Assembly: GCA_002286715.1 (NCBI GenBank)
Contig: NSJX01000013.1
Span: 521,216-585,215, forward strand
Source: Dentipellis sp. KUC8613
Taxonomy: Eukaryota > Basidiomycota > Agaricomycetes > Russulales > Hericiaceae
Length of the DNA: 64,000 nucleotides
Direction: 5' to 3'
The position numbers were made by a program, and so were the translations under genes. Below, in pieces: positions 46,701 through 56,049 of the stretch; position 1 is the stretch's first letter; each line of letters starts with the position of its first letter. A model generated the notes under the pieces. That model worked only from the letters and a program-made list of their open reading frames with translations, was not told the DNA's origin and made no database searches.

Positions 46701-46926
46701 CATAGTTCAGCTTTGCAATGGCTACAGAGATATCCTCGCGTGCCGGTTGAAGGCTTGGGCCCTTGGTAGGCTTGGCTGCTGAGCCTGCTTGTGGCGGATA
46801 GGGCTCGCCGGCAAGTATGGCATTTGCGTATTCGTTCGCGTCGAAGTCAGCCGAAGCGAAGACCGCGAAATCTGGGGCACTCTCAATATTAAAACAACAA
46901 GGATGAGTTCAGAACATACCAGTCAT
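43706..46926 (-). CDS. COG5: Conserved oligomeric Golgi complex subunit 5
   Basis: This is a subunit of the COG tethering complex that returns vesicles within the Golgi. The start at 46926 encodes M-T and splices (donor at about 46919, acceptor CCAG) to DFAVFASADFDANEYANAIL, the typical Cog5 N terminus; splicing at this acceptor restores the Asp codon. The next exons are predicted coiled coil: KLNYGIDDVSKQIKN, then VTTHHEGLLVQAAGVTEIQGSL, and RLRQKIRTPYQALEVNVRRLQRLQEVSDVLRR. The C-terminal half is all-helical (MTRTIANELDAAKFDPLLVRAVA, LRKLEEEYPESVYGVLKPG) and ends in GTRS at 43706. Roughly ten introns are present. Order and motifs fit Cog5 over its whole length. Confidence 0.9.
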
Positions 46927-46986
46927 GCCCGTACCGCTTAGGAGGAAACAAACAAAATATTGAGGGAGTAGTATGTACGGACGTGT

Positions 46987-47377
46987 TCACCGCTTACTTG
47001 GGCGCCTGTAAGCTGTAGGCGCGCTGCTATATTCGGAGCAAGAATTGCCCGCGTCACCACTTGTCTCAGTCCTCGTACACCGCATAACCTCTGTTCCTCG
47101 GACCTTCACCCGCGTACACATGCTACACCAAATGTTTGCTCGCGCCATGTCGGAAATGTTTCTGATCTCCGGCGACACGAATGCTGCCGTCCAGCTGTCG
47201 TGTATGGATTTGCAAGCGTTTTCCCCCAATCGCGTCCTTACCCGAGTATGGCTCAACGAGCGCTCCGAGTCCCGACATGAGTCGAGCAACGCGCATCTCC
47301 TCCGCGACACCCAAAATTTTGCTGCCGACTACCGCCGTGAGTGCATTAGAAGACAGGCGTGTGTTTAAACTCGTCAT
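46987..47377 (-). CDS. Possible small protein gene upstream of COG5 (unrecognised)
   Basis: Minus-strand reading frames here have protein-like composition: a helical stretch VGSKILGVAEEMRVARLMSG from an ATG at 47377, and a Ser/Thr-rich tail SSAPTAYRRPSKR ending at 46987. At least one intron would be needed to join them and I could not find a splice that keeps frame cleanly. It may be a small gene of 100-130 residues or chance. I do not recognise it. Confidence 0.3.
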
Positions 47378-47649
47378 GTGGTGACGTCAGGAAAGGAATA
47401 TCGAGGAATCAGCTGGCACGGAAGGAAGGAACTCTTTCCTTCATCAGCCGCTCCACGGGTGGACCTGGCTTACACCTGGGCTCCCATTAATTAATCTGAC
47501 AGGATCATAGTCCACCTTACCACAGCTTATATATTAGTGGCCCTACCGCGGCCACTCCAATCGCTTCACATCGCGTCTTTCCTGACATTTACCTCGACAG
47601 TCCAACAGTCCTACAGCCCATCACAACCTGAGATCGCAGCATCCGAGCC

Positions 47650-49156
47650 ATGTCCTATGCTCACTACCAAAATAATCTCCCGGGATGGGGTACAAGCCAG
47701 GTGAGAAATGCACTCGATGATCGCGAAGCCTTCATTCTGACCCAGCGCCAACGTCACAGTTTCAGTTTGGCCCTCCACCGGCTCTTACCTTCCAGCCCCA
47801 GGCATCCTGTGAGCCTCGACGATCACCTGTTCTACACGTTAGCGCTGACCAAGCCTTTCTTCAGGGAATGGGATCGACTACTACAATGCGCACGCACCAA
47901 ACCCTCAACCGTAAGTACCATGCCGTCCGCAGCACACACGAGTCACCCTTCCATCCTCCTCTCAGTTTCCTAGCCTAACTTGACTTGACAGTGAAATCTA
48001 CCAATACGCCATGAATCGCTTGTTGTCAGGCGCAGGAGCGCTCGGCATTGGCATGCACGAAGCCCGGTACTGGCACCGCCGTGCCTATGGTGGAGTAGTG
48101 CGTGTTTTCTCACCCCGCATCTCCACACCTCCCGCTCATCGTTCCACGCTTTTCGTTACACAGGGTGACATCACAAGGATGCTCCCGTCAGAGATTGGTC
48201 ATGCTGCGGCCTATGAAGCCTACCGTGCATGGATACACAATTCGCCCGCATTCCGGTATACGGATGGGGACTTCGAGCGCCAAAAAGAGGTACTTATATC
48301 CATCGCCATCGCAGAAGGTAAGCCCACCTGTCACTTTTACCCCACATTTCACTCTCCGTCTTCATCATCCTCACTTCTCATTTCGATAGCCGCGCATCTT
48401 TGGGAAGCGACCGGAAGAGGCTTCGACCAATACTCACTACAAACAGCCTCCGAAACAGCAGCAGCCACCGCCTCCCTCATCTTCAGTCAGACTATGGATC
48501 TCCAGTCTCTCGGCTCGGACTATTACCGCGCGAGAGGAAACCAGTATTATCCCAACGCCAGTGATGCGTACGCAATGGACGACATGGCGCTCATGAACCG
48601 TCAGCAGCAGATGGGCGGCATGGGCATGGGCATGGGCCCTGGTATGGGTGGGGGCATGGGCATGGGGGGCGGTATGGGAGGGGGAGCTGGCATGGCTGGT
48701 AGCATGATGGGGGGTGGGATACGACGGCCCTTGAGCGCAGAGCCATACGCAAGATACCCGCCCTCACCATACATGGCCGGGGCATCGATGTCCCAGGGCA
48801 TGTCGCCCTATGTCGGCGGCGTCCGCACTACTCCTTACGCTGGTGGCGCGGCCATGACGCCCTACGTCGGTAGTGGCATGGGCGGAGGGTACTCGCAATA
48901 CGCCAACAGTGTCAATACGACATACCCTGGAGTGCCGTTGGGTTCGATGGGGAGCTACGGAGGCGGTGGTGTGATGGGCTCTGGTGGTTATGGTTCTGGA
49001 TACGGAGGCTATGGAGGATACGGGGGTTACGGAGGATACGGAGGATATGGAGGTGTCTACGGACAGCAGCAGCCCACCGTCATCGTCGAGAGAGGACGTG
49101 AGCCCCACCATCATCACCACCACCATCGCAGGTACCGCAGCCTGAGTCGCTACTAG
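47650..49156 (+). CDS. Gly/Met/Tyr-rich repeat protein of unknown function
   Basis: The start MSYAHYQNNLPGWGTSQ splices to an exon giving IDYYNAHAPNPQP and then EIYQYAMNRLLSGAGALGIGMHEARYWHRR. A folded helical part follows (MLPSEIGHAAAYEAYRAWIH, then FERQKEVLISIAIAEA and HLWEATGRGFDQYSLQTASETAAAT). The C-terminal 200 residues are low complexity: a Gly-Met tract with about a dozen GM units (48600-48720), Gly-Tyr repeats of GGYGGY type (48990-49050), and a His run of seven before the end RRYRSLSRY. A TATATA lies about 120 bases upstream at 47529. The N-terminal part looks like a small conserved fungal domain, but I do not know its function. The tail could drive condensation or surface binding (inference). 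Confidence 0.7.
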
Positions 49157-49666
49157 TCCTGAACACCCAGCCTATCACCCGGAGGAAACAGCATCGGTGA
49201 CGGTTGTAAAGTTATTGTCTTTGTATGTGTACCGTTCATCGCTCGGCTCTGCCCTTGCTATTCTGATTTTACCATCTGTACACTAATGTGGACATCTGCT
49301 CAACGTATTTACTGTATACCCATCTTGTCCATAATGTCGAAATGCATTTATGTATAGAATAATCTCGCAACCCTGGAAAACTCCTTCGCTTCGTCTCGCA
49401 TAGCGGCGTGGATTCTCATCCAACCCGAGCAGCAAGTAATGACAAACGGCGATGCTGGCGCAGGCGCTGAATACTTTATCAGGTCTCATACAAGGAAATA
49501 GCTAACTATAGCCCATCAGTAGGTCAATAATCATATTCGCCACCATAGCTGTTCGTCTATTCTTCCATCGTCCCCTCCCCCCAAAAAAGGGCATGACTGA
49601 GTACGAGGGTCTCTTCTACATTTTAGAGTTCACTTAAAGATCTCCCGTATCACAGTGTGCACAGAA
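49157..49666. other. Intergenic region
   Basis: About 510 AT-rich bases lie between two plus-strand genes, with no supported gene or repeat. Confidence 0.4.
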
Positions 49667-50933
49667 ATGCCCTCACTACCTCCCGAGCTGTGGAAGTCTG
49701 TACTTCAGGAATTGACTTACGGTCCCAGCACCCTTGAAGTAGGCTATGAGCCCTTCACGGACCAATGCATCGACAACGATCGGCCTACGCCCGAGATACG
49801 GAAACAAAAGCAGTATAATTACGATGCCCTCCTCGTCTGCAAGACCTGGCATAACCTCGCGCTCCCGATGCTCTACGAATTCCTCCTGATAGACAGCAAA
49901 GAACGTGCTCAACACATTCGCGACGCCCTCGATGCCCCATTCGTGGACGACGAGCATGGCCTTGTCGATCGAGGGAACTTTGTCCGCCAGATCTATACCT
50001 GCGTGCGCAGGGCGGATGCACCGTATGGCATCGAACGTGAATACGGCATTGGTATTGGTGACCACATCGCACGCATCATCGAGCGCTGCCCGCATCTCGC
50101 CATCTTTAATTACCGCATGATTTCCAACCCTTCACTTCTGCGCCCCGCATTGCGCGCGATACTTGGAAGCGGTGCTGCTAAGAATCTCTGCAAGCTCGAA
50201 ATGGCCCACCACTGTTCAATCTGGCCGGCGATGCCGTGGGAGGCTGTATTTGGGGCGATGGATAACTTCCCGAGGCTGGAAACGCTGGTGATATCAGGTG
50301 GAATCAATTACACTAACGCCTCAGAAATTCCGGCAACCCCAACAAACATAATACGTGCCGCACACCTGAAGGCTCTCGTCATCCCGTGGCCGGTATACCA
50401 ATTCATGCTGACCCATCTCTCTCAACTTGACATGCCCGAACTAAAGACAATCCATATTCTCCCGGCCAGTTTCCCCTTGACGGGCATCCTGGAGCGACTC
50501 TCGTCCGCGGGCGTAGAGACTATGAACAGCATGGTCGTGTCAGTCGGGTTTTCGGAGCTATGGGATCTGACATCCGCCGACCTCCGCAAATTTGGCCTTC
50601 CTAGCGCACTTCCCGAACGTACGAAGGATCCATCTTATGGTGTCCGATTTACCAACACCAGACGGGCTTCTGGAGCATCCTTCGCTCGAATGTATTACGA
50701 TGGTGCAGACTCAGAGCGTGAGCATCGATACGGGGTTGCCGGCGAGTGTAGCTTCGACCGCCAGTACGGCCATCGATATTGTACTTGCTGGCCACTTTCC
50801 GAAACTCAGGATGGTGCAGATAGCCGGGTATTATGCGGACGCGTATATGAAGAGTACCAGATGGTTAAACAGGTCCTTACAGAGGCTAGGAGAAAGAGGA
50901 ATTGGGTTGGAATTCAGCAGGGCATATCTTTAG
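49667..50933 (+). pseudogene. F-box/LRR-like gene broken by a one-base frameshift
   Basis: A single long frame from the ATG at 49667 begins MPSLPPELWKSVLQELTY, the Leu-Pro-x-Glu start of an F-box-like domain, and continues with DALLVCKTWHNLALPMLYEF and leucine-rich segments. At about 50586-50591 the protein-like reading leaves this frame and resumes one frame over as NLAFLAHFPNVRRIHLMVSD, continuing to a stop at 50933. One extra A in the AAA of CGCAAATTT explains the shift. After that point the original frame has poor composition although it stays open to 50977. Either the gene is a recent pseudogene, or this is a sequence error, or a truncated product is made. By family it would be an F-box adaptor; the target is unknown. 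Confidence 0.7.
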
Positions 50934-51283
50934 ATTTTACTCGGATGCGTTTTGACCATGTGTTTATTTCCTTCTGAAAAGAGAGCACTTTAGTCAGGTG
51001 GAAATGGGGGATGATTGATTCGCTGAATACACTACTGCGAGACAACCCTTCGAAATACAGATCCAGCCTTGTGTTTCGAATTTTGAAGCTCGGAGTCATC
51101 GCCTTGTACGCCGCAAACGGTCATCGTCCGATCCACTCTATTTGTCCGAGAGTATACGTCAAGTGGCTTGCTCTACGCTCGGAGCATTGTCTAATACACG
51201 TCTCAGCCCGGCCGCGCGCTCCCACCCTCCACTCTCGCACTACCACCACCCCATTCTCTCACAACAACCCCAACTCACACAAA
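50934..51283. other. Intergenic region, MPC promoter
   Basis: This 350-base spacer ends in a CT/CA-rich leader (51200-51283) just before the pyruvate carrier start. No gene is seen. Confidence 0.4.
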
Positions 51284-51894
51284 ATGTCAGGAGCAGCAGC
51301 GTCGGCGGGAGCCTCGAAGTTCCAGCAGTTTATGAACCATCCGGCTGGTACGTGTCGCGCGCTCGACCCCACACTGGAGGGCCGCCAGGGTCTGGCCCTC
51401 GATCGAGACTGGGAGCTGACGATGTACTATCTACAGGACCAAAGACTGTGTTCTTCTGGGCGCCGATGATGAAGTGGTGTCTCGTTGCTGCCGGCTTGAA
51501 GGATCTCGGACGGCCAGCGGAGAACCTGAGTGTTTCGCAGAATCTTGGTGTGTTGTTGCAATCTTCGTTCGTCCGTCCGTCCATGCTGATGACGATGTTT
51601 AGCCCTTGCTGCGACTGGGGTCATTTGGGTTAGATACTCTCTGGTCATCACACCCGTCAACTATTCCTTGGCTGCGGTGAGTCGATTCTGCCGCACGTGG
51701 GTTTAGATCAGGTTCTGAATGCTGTTATGTGTACAGGTAAACATGTTCGTGGGATTGACAGGGATCGGCCAGCTCGCCCGGATAGCCAAGTGAGTTGCCA
51801 TTGGATGCTGTATTTTTTGAGCCAAGCTGATAGTATTCGCAGCTACCGCTTCAGTCAGGAAGCAGCCGCAAAGGAGGCGAAAGTACAGGCCTAG
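51284..51894 (+). CDS. MPC2: Mitochondrial pyruvate carrier subunit (MPC2/MPC3 type)
   Basis: This is a small inner-membrane protein that, with MPC1, carries pyruvate into mitochondria. Exons starting at 51284 give MSGAAASAGASKFQQFMNHPAG, then PKTVFFWAPMMKWCLVAAGLKD (family block with the FWAP motif), LGRPAENLSVSQNL, then ATGVIWVRYSLVITPVNYSLA, NMFVGLTGIGQLARI and a short polar end AAAKEAKVQA. Total length is about 110 residues, with two to three hydrophobic segments as in the family. Five or six exons are used for this short protein. MPC2 is preferred over MPC1 because of the ALAATGVIW and VNMFVG blocks. Confidence 0.93.
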
Positions 51895-52181
51895 TGTGCC
51901 TGTTAGACGTCCTTCCAGGACTTCCCTTTCTTGCTATCTTATATCTCGTCTTCAATCTCGGAATAGATACTTGTTAACTTATCACGCTCGCCCGTTTGCC
52001 CGACGAAGAGATGATAAATTACTGAGCCCGTGAGGTTCGTAAAAAATGCAAGCAACCGTAGCGTCTATGAATACAATGCAATATCGTGATCCAAGATGAT
52101 ATTCCGAGATACAACCGTCAAATCCCACATTCGACGTCCACCGCCCCAGAGATGGAGACAACCAACTCAGCTGTGCCCACA

Positions 52182-52961
52182 TCATTTCCTCCCAGCCTTG
52201 GCCTTTCTCCCCGGCTGTTTCCGTCGCCCACTCGAGTCTCCTTGTGCATCGGCATCAGCGGCCGCAGGAGACGCCTGCTGCCCGAACGCGTCCATCACGC
52301 CCTTTGCGGCCCTCAACCACCCCGACCCCATCATGCTACTGACAAACCGCTGTACCTCCTCCGCCGCCGGTGCGCCGTCCCCGGCAGCGGCAGCGGCCTC
52401 CTCGAACTGCCATTCTTGATGACTCTCGAACGACTCCCACGCCTTCGGACGAGGTTTCGTAGGACGGGAGCGCGCGCGAGGTGTAGTTCGCGCTTGGCCT
52501 TGTCCTTGCGCGAGACCACTAATGAAGTCGACCAGTAGGCCACCCATGCCTGGTCCGCGATTCGCATTCCCGCCCTCGCCATCGCGTCCGATGCCTCCTT
52601 GTTGGTTGGCCATCATGTAGCCGGCTCCGGCGCCAAGTGCACTCATGATCGCGCCCCATTTCAACATCCATATACCTGTCCGCACCATCCAGCTCGTGGT
52701 GCGGTACAGGGTGAGTAGCGCGAGGTAGGCGGTGAGCAGGCTAATTAGAGGTGGTAGCAGTTGCTGCGCGTTCCATTCCCATGGTTTAGAGCTGATGAGG
52801 TTGGTGGCAAGGCTCACGAACGCGGTAATTGCTGCGAGTGCATGCGAGAGGACGGTAAGGAGGATGGAGTAGAGCTGTGGCGGAAGCACGGAGGCCAAAT
52901 AGTCGAGGAAGGGATCGAGGAACGCCGGGAGGGGGATGTCTGCCGGGTCGAAGTTGTCCAT
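52182..52961 (-). CDS. APQ12-like nuclear envelope/ER membrane protein
   Basis: This is a single-exon frame of 259 residues from 52961. The N-terminal half has hydrophobic segments at about residues 25-55 and 70-125, including LLPPLISLLTAYLALLTLY and MVRTGIWMLKWGAIMSALGAG, arranged as in the fungal Apq12 family, whose members act in nuclear envelope lipid balance and pore assembly. The C-terminal half is disordered and basic: Arg-Pro-Lys segments, an Ala-rich stretch and a KKQPGRKAKAGRK-like end, which may bind nucleic acid or act as a nuclear signal. The family call rests on topology and the TLYRTTSW segment and is moderate. The gene is divergent from the next gene. Confidence 0.6.
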   Translation of the reverse strand: MDNFDPADIPLPAFLDPFLDYLASVLPPQLYSILLTVLSHALAAITAFVSLATNLISSKPWEWNAQQLLPPLISLLTAYLALLTLYRTTSWMVRTGIWMLKWGAIMSALGAGAGYMMANQQGGIGRDGEGGNANRGPGMGGLLVDFISGLAQGQGQARTTPRARSRPTKPRPKAWESFESHQEWQFEEAAAAAGDGAPAAEEVQRFVSSMMGSGWLRAAKGVMDAFGQQASPAAADADAQGDSSGRRKQPGRKAKAGRK

Positions 52962-53439
52962 TGGGAACTAGCAGATGGGAAGATGATTGCTGGGTATCAG
53001 ACAAAGCACGGCGCCGAGGAGGGTTGACGTTGTGGCGAGGAGGTCTGGCCGTGGCGTGTGACGTCTGGTGCGTGACCGAATATTCCTTCGTGATTCCGGC
53101 GTGACGTATGCGCAACCCCCGGCGTCAGATTATTCTCGGCAAGCCCGGTCCTCGGGTCCCGCGTGTCCGCTTTTGGACGTATTGCGCCGCGGGGTGAGCC
53201 GGCGAAGTGCCCGGCGCGTGCCTGGGCCAATCGGCACCCCAGTTTTTTCTCCGTCTCAATTTATGTAATTGATTCTATTCCGCCCGCGAACCCTCAAATA
53301 GGTTCAAACAACTCCGCGTACATAAGACGGCAGATCGTTTCCTAGGTCCTTTTCCCCAGCTTGCCAGAGCCCCTCTCCGTGCTTGCCGCTCCCTCCTACA
53401 GTCCCCTACTACTCGCCCTCATCCTCTATATTTTCTTCC
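52962..53439. promoter_or_regulatory. Divergent promoter between APQ12-like gene and 53440 gene
   Basis: 478 bases separate two divergent start codons. A pyrimidine-rich tract at about 53385-53438 leads into the plus-strand start. No gene is seen. Confidence 0.45.
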
Positions 53440-54152
53440 ATGGCCGTCAAAAGGAAGTTCGATGCTGACGCCGTCGAGGCCTCGACGCGCACCGTACGTC
53501 CTCATCTCAAGACGCGTCGCGTCAACACTAACCCGCTTCCTATATCAGGCAAAGCAGCTCAGGCTTGCGGTCCCCTTCCCTGCCTACCAGTACGAGTCTG
53601 ACAACGACGTTTTGATGTCCGACGCGTCCGAGCCTGAGCTCATGTCTACTGAGCACTACCATTACCGCCTCGACTCCAGTGCCAGCACTGCTTCGAGTGA
53701 ATCGAGCGCCGACTCTTCCTGTAGGTTGCCGTGTTTATGTATGCTGTCCAACCGCCTCATAGTCGATGTCCTCAGCATATCCCAGCTTCAATATCTACCC
53801 CAAGCCGTTCTTCGGTCCCAATGGCGTTGACACTGACTCCCATACTTTTGCGAGATACGCCACCCCTCCTCCCCCGCCCAAAAATGTCGGTCTCTTCGAG
53901 CCCAAGGGCAACTTCCACCACGGGTAAGTGACGTTCCGCAGACAACTCATTGTTTCCTTTGTACGCCAGGTGTAAGAGCTACGCTGACCGTCCGCAATTC
54001 TCTCCTGCTCCGTTGGTGTCTGTCGTCGTAGATCCTGCACGCAAATTCCCAAGCTTCGTATCGCTTGTTCCGCCGGCACCAATGGTCAACGCACGATGTG
54101 GAGCCACTGCGAACAATGTGGCGCTATCGAGATGGTCGACCCCGACTACTGA
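53440..54152 (+). CDS. Small conserved basidiomycete protein with C-terminal Cys motif
   Basis: Four exons join in frame. MAVKRKFDADAVEASTRT is followed by AKQLRLAVPFPAYQYESDND (new exon after a GTACGT donor). A short acidic/Ser-rich linker follows. Then come SYPSFNIYPKPFFGPNGVD and ARYATPPPPPKNVGLFEPKG. A last exon reached by a GTAAGT donor near 53927 and a TAG acceptor near 54030 gives CTQIPKLRIACSAGTNGQRT and MWSHCEQCGAIEMVDPDY, ending at 54152. The CxxC near the end with the earlier Cys pair could bind zinc. A competing longer reading through the last intron gives poor composition, so the 54152 end is preferred. I believe similar short proteins occur widely in Agaricomycetes, but I cannot name a function. 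Length is about 165 residues. Confidence 0.7.
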
Positions 54153-55397
54153 CGCTCTTAGCTCGACACGACTTTTCCCGTTCAATACCCTCCCCCGACT
54201 TGCGACACTCCCCCTTCTCCCACCGACATTTCGTTCTTATGCTCTATTGACTGCTCTGTTGTTTCATCTCTGTTTCTCTACCTTGCGCCTCAACATGCAC
54301 CTGTCTCGATAACCACCCAGCAAATTCACAAAAATCAATCTCATGACGACCTCGCAATTCGATCTTCGACCGGCCGCTTCGCCATCTCTGTCGACTTCGC
54401 CACCGCCAGACTCGCCACCGCCAGACCCGACCCCGACCCTCGCCATATATGCTACAAGAAAATATGTCAACGACCGCTCGCCACCCAGTATCACTATTTC
54501 TTTATTGCTCTATTGCTTCTTGTTACTCGGACACTCTCATCCCCCCATCATACGCTACCGCCATCCCTTCGCACATATCACCCATTCGCCCTGTCTGAAT
54601 GTACCTGTCTGCTTTTGTAACATAACCGTCTTGGTGGTGTGTGTTTATACAGCCCGAGACTTTTTTTGCGATCGAAGACCGCGTGCCGCTCGCATCGATA
54701 CCTCCGAAGGTGCCTCGTGATGAACGATGACGGTGTTCAGCAACTGCGCCCGATGCATTTGGTACGTGTGTTCGTTTTACTCCTTCTGAGGCGCGCTACA
54801 CGCGGCGCACTACGCTCACCCGGGCTCCCGGGAATCGACGCTATTGAAGACCATCTGTGTTTGCGTCGGACCTGCGGGCGGTCCTATTCTAGGTCCCTCG
54901 GACCGGTCCTCATCGCGCTGCACTTCCATTCTTTCCAACAGCGACTGCAGCGTGTGCCAGATTATGAAAATGCTGTCACCGCTATAGCGCACAGGAGCGA
55001 GTATGGTAAACGTATCGCGCACTTCGCTAGGCGTTACGCTATCCTCCTCCGCTTCCGACTGGGCGATAGCACTTCGTCATCGCAAAGCTGTTAATATCGG
55101 TCTCAGTGCGGAACGCTGCCGAGGCCGTATGCGAAACATCGCGGTAGCCAACTCGGATCCATATTTCTACTGCTTTGATTTTGCCATCCTTGCCACCATT
55201 GTGTCATTCGCGCAACTACCGTAATAGCTGTACTAGCTATGGGGTACAATTTTGTGCCAACTGTTGTTCTGCAGGCTTACCCACGCGTATGGCGCCGGAC
55301 CACCAAGTTGCCACACATCACGTGCATGCCCGGCACGTGCGCCCCGGGCTGTCTTCGCGCTAGAGCGTCATACCAAGGGTCCGACCTTTCGACTATT
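54153..55397. other. Gene-poor stretch before the hairpin cluster
   Basis: This is about 1.2 kb. The first part is probably a 3' untranslated region (pyrimidine-rich). No reading frame with convincing features is present. Confidence 0.4.
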
Positions 55398-55531
55398 GAG
55401 GACCTTTTTGGTCCTCACGTGAGGACGTTTTTCGTCTTCACGTGACCTGCGAAAAGGTCCTTTTCGTCCATTAACTAAGCGCCGCCCGTTTTGGCGCGCG
55501 CGCCCGTTTTTCTACTAAGTCGCGAACGGGC
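55398..55531. repeat. Cluster of tandem perfect hairpins
   Basis: Four hairpins lie within 134 bases. Hairpin 1 (55398-55416) is GAGGACC, TTTTT loop, GGTCCTC. Hairpin 2 (55417-55443) has an 11-pair stem with one G-U pair around a TTTTT loop. Hairpin 3 (55450-55466) is CGAAAAG, GTC loop, CTTTTCG. Hairpin 4 (55502-55531) is GCCCGTT pairing with AACGGGC. Hairpins 1 and 2 are also joined by a 16-base palindrome, GTCCTCACGTGAGGAC (55411-55426). The array lies about 600 bases beyond the 3' end of the transposase-like gene. It may be the subterminal region of a DNA transposon, a regulatory or replication structure, or an RNA processing site. Confidence 0.75.
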
Positions 55532-56049
55532 TACCCAGGGGGCGAACGCGCACGCCCGCAGAGCAGCGAAAGAAATCGGGGAAAATGGCCCGTGTGTCAT
55601 AAATGGGTTTTAGGTACAGTAGGTAGCCGTGGATGTACATTACATTAGGAGAAGATAGAGAAGATTAGAAGAAAACTCGGCCTATTGTATGGGGCAGTTG
55701 GCCCTTGAGGAGCTCACCCTCGCGCGGGCGAAGGGAGCACTGGACTTTAGTACACTGAGAGTGATTCGTAAATTCTGACGAAGGGAGATTTCGACGTGAC
55801 AGTGCGACGGCCGCTTTGGGAAACCAAGGAAGAAGAAAAAGAAACAAAACCTGCTCGCGCAGGACCCGCTCGACCGGTCGACCGGGCGACCCCGCGCGCC
55901 ATCCTCCGTTTGCCCCACCCGCGTGTTGATGTGTGAGGAATTTGAAGCATTGAGCAATACTGTTTTATGTAGTGGTGCGCGGCCGTTCTGAGAACCTGAA
56001 AAGAGAAGAAAAGATATTGATACGAAACCTGCGCGAAAGACCTGCCCGT
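55532..56049. other. Spacer between hairpin cluster and transposase-like gene
   Basis: About 520 bases with no supported gene. It probably includes the 3' untranslated region of the minus-strand transposase-like gene. Confidence 0.4.

Noticed and set aside
54343..54720. Pro/Ser-rich open frame after the 53440 gene
   Set aside because: It looks like a pyrimidine-rich 3' untranslated region rather than protein.
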